This document shows positions 61,049 through 64,000 of a DNA stretch of 64,000 nt, piece after piece; positions within the stretch are counted from its first letter, which is position 1; each line of letters begins with the position of its first letter. This DNA is from Pseudomonadota bacterium (lineage in GTDB: Bacteria > Pseudomonadota > Alphaproteobacteria > Rhizobiales > Devosiaceae): positions 1 through 64,000 of the forward strand of contig JAEWGT010000009.1 of the NCBI GenBank assembly GCA_023388175.1, given 5' to 3'. The notes beneath the pieces are model-generated. The model ran no database searches. It saw nothing but the letters and a program-made list of their open reading frames with translations, and was not told the DNA's origin. A program made the translations under genes and the position numbers.

Positions 61049-61372
61049 ATGACCAAAGCCGTTTCCGAAGCCAATTTCGGTCAGGAAGTTCTGAGCGCCA
61101 GCGAGCCCGTCCTCGTCGATTTCTGGGCCGAGTGGTGCGGCCCCTGCCGGGCCATCGCCCCTGTGCTCGAAGAGCTTTCCTCCGAGCTCGATGGCAAGGT
61201 GAAGATCGTCAAGCTCAATGTCGACGAGAATCCCGGCCTTGCCGCCCAGTATGGCGTGCGCTCCATCCCCACCATGATCCTGTTCAAGGGCGGCGAAGCC
61301 GCCGACATGAAGATCGGCGCCGGCACGCCCAAGGCCGGTCTTGCCAAATGGCTGGAAGGCCACGCCGCCTGA
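61049..61372 (+). CDS. trxA: Thioredoxin
   Basis: The 107-residue protein has the active site FWAEWCGPCRAIAP and the cis-Pro RSIPTMILFKGG. It is the general cytoplasmic disulfide reductant. The start at 61049 follows GGAAGG. It ends with a strong terminator. Confidence 0.98.
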   Translation: MTKAVSEANFGQEVLSASEPVLVDFWAEWCGPCRAIAPVLEELSSELDGKVKIVKLNVDENPGLAAQYGVRSIPTMILFKGGEAADMKIGAGTPKAGLAKWLEGHAA

Positions 61373-61391
61373 GTCCGAGCGGTTCCGACTT

Positions 61392-61427
61392 AAAACACCG
61401 CCGGAGCGATCCGGCGGTGTTTTTGTT
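61392..61427 (+). terminator. Strong rho-independent terminator after trxA
   Basis: ACACCGCCGGA (61395-61405), GCGA loop, TCCGGCGGTGT (61410-61420): an 11-bp perfect stem extended by AAA/TTT, followed by TTTTTGTTT. A textbook terminator. Confidence 0.95.
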
Positions 61428-61506
61428 TGGGCGGTCCTGCCTTGTTCCCGTCCCATCGGCCCTGCTAAACAGGGGGCAATAACAAGAATGTGACGGGGAG
61501 CCCGAC

Positions 61507-63180
61507 TTGGCTGCTATCGATCTTGCCGCAGCGCCATTTCATCTCGACGAGACGGCCGTGGCCTGGGTGCATGAAACGCGCGACGCGCTGTCGCCGCGCG
61601 ACAAGCTGGCCCAGCTCTTCGTGCTTTTGTCCCGCGAGGCGCCCGAGGAGGCCTTGGCCTCGATGCGCAGCTTCCGGCCCGGCGGCGTGACGCGCGTTTA
61701 TGGCGGCGATCTCGCTGCCGAAATCGGCCTGATGCAACAGATCGATGCGGCCGGCCCCGTACCCATGCTGGTCAGCGCCGATCTCGAAGGCAGCCGCATG
61801 AGCCTGCCCTTTGGTACCGAGGTCCCCAATCCGCTTGGCCTCGCGGCCGTCGATGATGTGGAGGCGACGACGGCCATTTCCACGATCATGGCCGAAGAGG
61901 CCCGCGCCGTGGGGCTCAACTGGAGTTTTACCCCGGTCATCGACATCAACAAGGCCTGGCAAAGCGCCATTGTCGGCACCAGGTCCTATGGTTCGGATGT
62001 GGATCGGGTGAAACGCCATGCCCTGGCCCAGATCGCGGCTTTTCAGCAAAACGGCATTGCCGCCACCGTCAAGCACTGGCCGGGCGAGGGCTATGACGAC
62101 CGCGACCAGCATCTGGTGACCACGGTCAATCCACTGACGCTGGACGAATGGGAAGACACCTTCGGCCAGCTCTACCGCGCCGCCATCGACGCCGGCGTGC
62201 TGAGCGTCATGTCCGCCCATATTGCCTTCCCCGCTTTCGTGCGCGAACTCGATCTCGAGGCAGGGGCGGAGGCCTTCCGCCCGGCAACGCTGAGCCCGCA
62301 GCTCAACCAGACGCTGTTGCGCGAGAGACTGGGTTTCAACGGCTTGATCGTTTCCGACGCCACGCCCATGGCCGGTTTCGGCGATTGGGGCCCGCGTGAC
62401 CAGACCATTCCCCAATGCGTCATTGCCGGCTGCGACGTGATCCTGTTCTCAGACGATGCCAATGCCGATCTCATGTATCTGGTCAAGGCGGTAGCCGATG
62501 GCCGGCTGAGCCAGGAGCGGGTGGACGAGGCGGTGACGCGGGTGCTGGGCTTGAAGGCAGCCCTGGGCGTGCATAAGGCCGGCCGCGTCGGACCCGATCT
62601 CGATGCGGCAAAGGCCGTGATGGGCCGGACCGCCAGCCGCGATACTGCACGGGCCGTCAGCGCCCGTGTGCCCACGCTGGTCAAGGACGTGCAGAACCTG
62701 TTGCCGCTGTCCCCGGACCGGCATAAGCGCGTGCTGGTGTTTTCGACCGGCGCGGTGCAGCCCTTCGCGCCCCATCCCCTGCCGCTGGGCCTGCCCAACA
62801 TGCTCTGGCGCGAGGGTTTTGAGATCACCGAATATGCCCCGGGCATGGAGGTCGATCCCAGGGAGTACGACCTCGTGCTCTATCTGCTGGCCGAGGAAAC
62901 GCTGCTGACTCGCCAGCGCATCTTCCTCAACTGGAAGGACATGACCGGCACGGTCTTTGGTGCCATGAAGCGCTATTGGCACGATCTGCCGGTATTGATG
63001 GTCTCGCTCGGCTATCCCTATTACCTTCACGATGCGCCGCGCGTGCCCACCTATGTCAATGCCTATGGCAGCAACGAGGACATGCAGGCCGCCGTGGTCG
63101 AGGCCCTGATGGGCCGCACGCCCTTTGCCGGCACCAGTCCGGTGGATCCCTTCTGTGGCAGCGAACAGGGCAAGTATTAG
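61507..63180 (+). CDS. Glycoside hydrolase family 3, beta-N-acetylhexosaminidase-like
   Basis: The 557-residue protein starts at TTG 61507 after GGGGA. The GH3 barrel shows SADLEGSRM, ATVKHWPGEGYDDRD (the Lys-His and the NagZ-type Asp/His loop) and the nucleophile Asp in GLIVSDATPM. A second alpha/beta domain (about 390-557) follows. No signal peptide, so cytoplasmic. The KHWPGEG motif points to a beta-N-acetylglucosaminidase rather than a beta-glucosidase, perhaps in chitobiose or peptidoglycan turnover. It is distinct from the shorter NagZ. Confidence 0.85.
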   Translation: MAAIDLAAAPFHLDETAVAWVHETRDALSPRDKLAQLFVLLSREAPEEALASMRSFRPGGVTRVYGGDLAAEIGLMQQIDAAGPVPMLVSADLEGSRMSLPFGTEVPNPLGLAAVDDVEATTAISTIMAEEARAVGLNWSFTPVIDINKAWQSAIVGTRSYGSDVDRVKRHALAQIAAFQQNGIAATVKHWPGEGYDDRDQHLVTTVNPLTLDEWEDTFGQLYRAAIDAGVLSVMSAHIAFPAFVRELDLEAGAEAFRPATLSPQLNQTLLRERLGFNGLIVSDATPMAGFGDWGPRDQTIPQCVIAGCDVILFSDDANADLMYLVKAVADGRLSQERVDEAVTRVLGLKAALGVHKAGRVGPDLDAAKAVMGRTASRDTARAVSARVPTLVKDVQNLLPLSPDRHKRVLVFSTGAVQPFAPHPLPLGLPNMLWREGFEITEYAPGMEVDPREYDLVLYLLAEETLLTRQRIFLNWKDMTGTVFGAMKRYWHDLPVLMVSLGYPYYLHDAPRVPTYVNAYGSNEDMQAAVVEALMGRTPFAGTSPVDPFCGSEQGKY

Positions 63181-63191
63181 CCCTGTATCAC

Positions 63192-63214
63192 CGGAACCGA
63201 TCCCTCCGGTTCCG
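63192..63214 (+). terminator. Hairpin after the GH3 gene
   Basis: CGGAACC (63192-63198) pairs with GGTTCCG (63208-63214), followed by TCCTTCC. A weak terminator candidate. Confidence 0.5.
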
Positions 63215-63270
63215 TCCTTCCCAATCCTGACAATGCCGGGCTAGAAAAAGCGGCGCGAAGTGGAACGAAT

Positions 63271-64000
63271 ATGGCCACCTATACCGATATTGCCCGCCGG
63301 GTTTACAACCACACGTTCAAGCTCGATCCGATCATTCGGAGCCTGCTCGATACCGATTTCTACAAGCTGCTGATGTTGCAGATGATCTGGGGACTCTATC
63401 CCAAGGTAGAGGCGACGTTCAGCCTGATCAACCGCACCAAATCGGTGCGGCTGGCCGAGGAAATCGACATCGATGAATTGCGCGCCCAGCTCGATCACTG
63501 CCGCACATTGCGCTTTTCCAAGAAGGAAATGATCTGGCTGGCGGGTAACAGCTTCTATGGCAGCCGCCAGATTTTCCAGCCCGGCTTCCTGCGCTGGCTC
63601 GAAAATTTCCAGCTCCCCGAATACCGGCTGGAAAAGCGCGACGGCCAGTTCGTGCTCGAATTTCCCGGCCTTTGGGTCGAGACCACGATGTGGGAAATTC
63701 CCGCGCTGGCCATCATCAACGAATTGCGCTCGCGGGCCGCGATGAAGCATTACGGCCCCTTCACGCTCGACGTGCTCTATGCCCGCGCCAAGGCCAAGAT
63801 GTGGGAAAAGGTCGAGCGGCTGCAAAAGCTGCCCGATCTCAAGATTTCCGATTTCGGTACGCGCCGCCGCCATTCCTTCCTCTGGCAGCGCTGGTGCGTG
63901 GAGGCGCTGAAGGAGGGGATCGGGGAGAATTTCACCGGCACCTCCAATGTCAAGCTCGCCATGGACACCGATCTTGAGGCGCTCGGCACCAATGCCCATG
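63271..64000 (+). CDS. pncB: Nicotinate phosphoribosyltransferase, N-terminal part (truncated by window end)
   Basis: The frame opens at ATG 63271 (MATYTDIARRVYNHTF) and runs 243 codons to the edge without a stop. LLDTDFYKLLMLQMIWGLYP, NRTKSVRL, FLRWLENFQL, LWVETTMWEIPALAIINELR and SDFGTRRRHSFLWQ identify PncB. It makes nicotinate mononucleotide in NAD salvage. The downstream phosphoribosyl and C-terminal motifs lie outside the window. The preceding GH3 gene is separated by 90 nt and a hairpin. Confidence 0.95.
   Translation, partial: MATYTDIARRVYNHTFKLDPIIRSLLDTDFYKLLMLQMIWGLYPKVEATFSLINRTKSVRLAEEIDIDELRAQLDHCRTLRFSKKEMIWLAGNSFYGSRQIFQPGFLRWLENFQLPEYRLEKRDGQFVLEFPGLWVETTMWEIPALAIINELRSRAAMKHYGPFTLDVLYARAKAKMWEKVERLQKLPDLKISDFGTRRRHSFLWQRWCVEALKEGIGENFTGTSNVKLAMDTDLEALGTNAH

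Overview
The window is a gene-dense, high-GC (about 62-65% by eye) bacterial chromosome segment. Gene content and order point to an alphaproteobacterium of the Hyphomicrobiales, most like Devosia or a near relative. The pointers are addB-addA-trxA, Hsp20 followed by a DUF1150 gene, a TIGR02300 acidic protein next to cmk-rpsA-ihfB-lapA-trpFBA-accD, a ScfR/RamB-type regulator beside isocitrate lyase, and a xylose cluster. The genus is an inference from family resemblance, not a proven assignment. No rRNA, CRISPR array, integrase, transposase or prophage was seen. One tRNA gene (Ala-GGC) is present.

Layout. 1-6.6 kb: end of galU, an outer-membrane barrel protein, an NfeD/SPFH membrane pair, a GH25 muramidase lipoprotein, the ComM/YifB AAA+ protein, a NUDIX hydrolase and a frameshifted DUF1294 gene. 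6.6-10.6 kb: isocitrate lyase, bracketed by two inverted parS-like sites, with a small companion protein and a divergent ScfR-type regulator, then a WYL regulator. 10.7-19.1 kb: sugar catabolism (aldose 1-epimerase, LacI-family regulator, xylB, xylA, a GH43 beta-xylosidase) with a LOV blue-light histidine kinase inside it. 19.1-20.8 kb: a repeat-filled spacer and metY. 20.9-22.0 kb: a lone AT-richer gene for a SIR2-like DUF4917 protein, the clearest acquired gene. 22.2-30.4 kb: mutS, glnD, murJ, trpS. 30.4-33.7 kb: a universal stress protein, long-form HPF, ptsN and folC. 33.9-39.8 kb (minus strand): rpmI-rplT, then pheS and pheT with two unusual genes wedged between them, one of them an ASCH-DEDDh exonuclease fusion. 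39.9-45.2 kb: an MFS exporter with its TetR regulator, a glycosyltransferase, hsp20-DUF1150, a YcaQ-type glycosylase and tRNA-Ala. 45.4-53.7 kb: TIGR02300, cmk, rpsA, a GNAT enzyme, ihfB, lapA, trpF-trpB-trpA, accD. 53.8-64 kb: a sugar nucleotidyltransferase, addB-addA, trxA, a GH3 enzyme and the start of pncB.

How genes work together. XylB-XylA and the GH43 enzyme would take xylo-oligosaccharides to xylulose-5-phosphate under a LacI-type regulator. AceA with the ScfR-type protein forms an acetate/fatty-acid (glyoxylate shunt) switch. MutS, AddAB and YcaQ are DNA repair. GlnD and PtsN are nitrogen-status signalling proteins. TrpFBA is the second half of tryptophan synthesis. PheST, TrpS, RpsA, RplT, RpmI and HPF serve translation.

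Most of the window is ordinary core genome. The items most worth a second look are the parS/DnaA-box-like sites around aceA, the stand-alone DUF4917 gene, the ASCH-exonuclease fusion between pheS and pheT, the relic LacI tail and leader ORF before xylB, a possible ROSE-type RNA thermometer before hsp20, and the DUF1294 frameshift.
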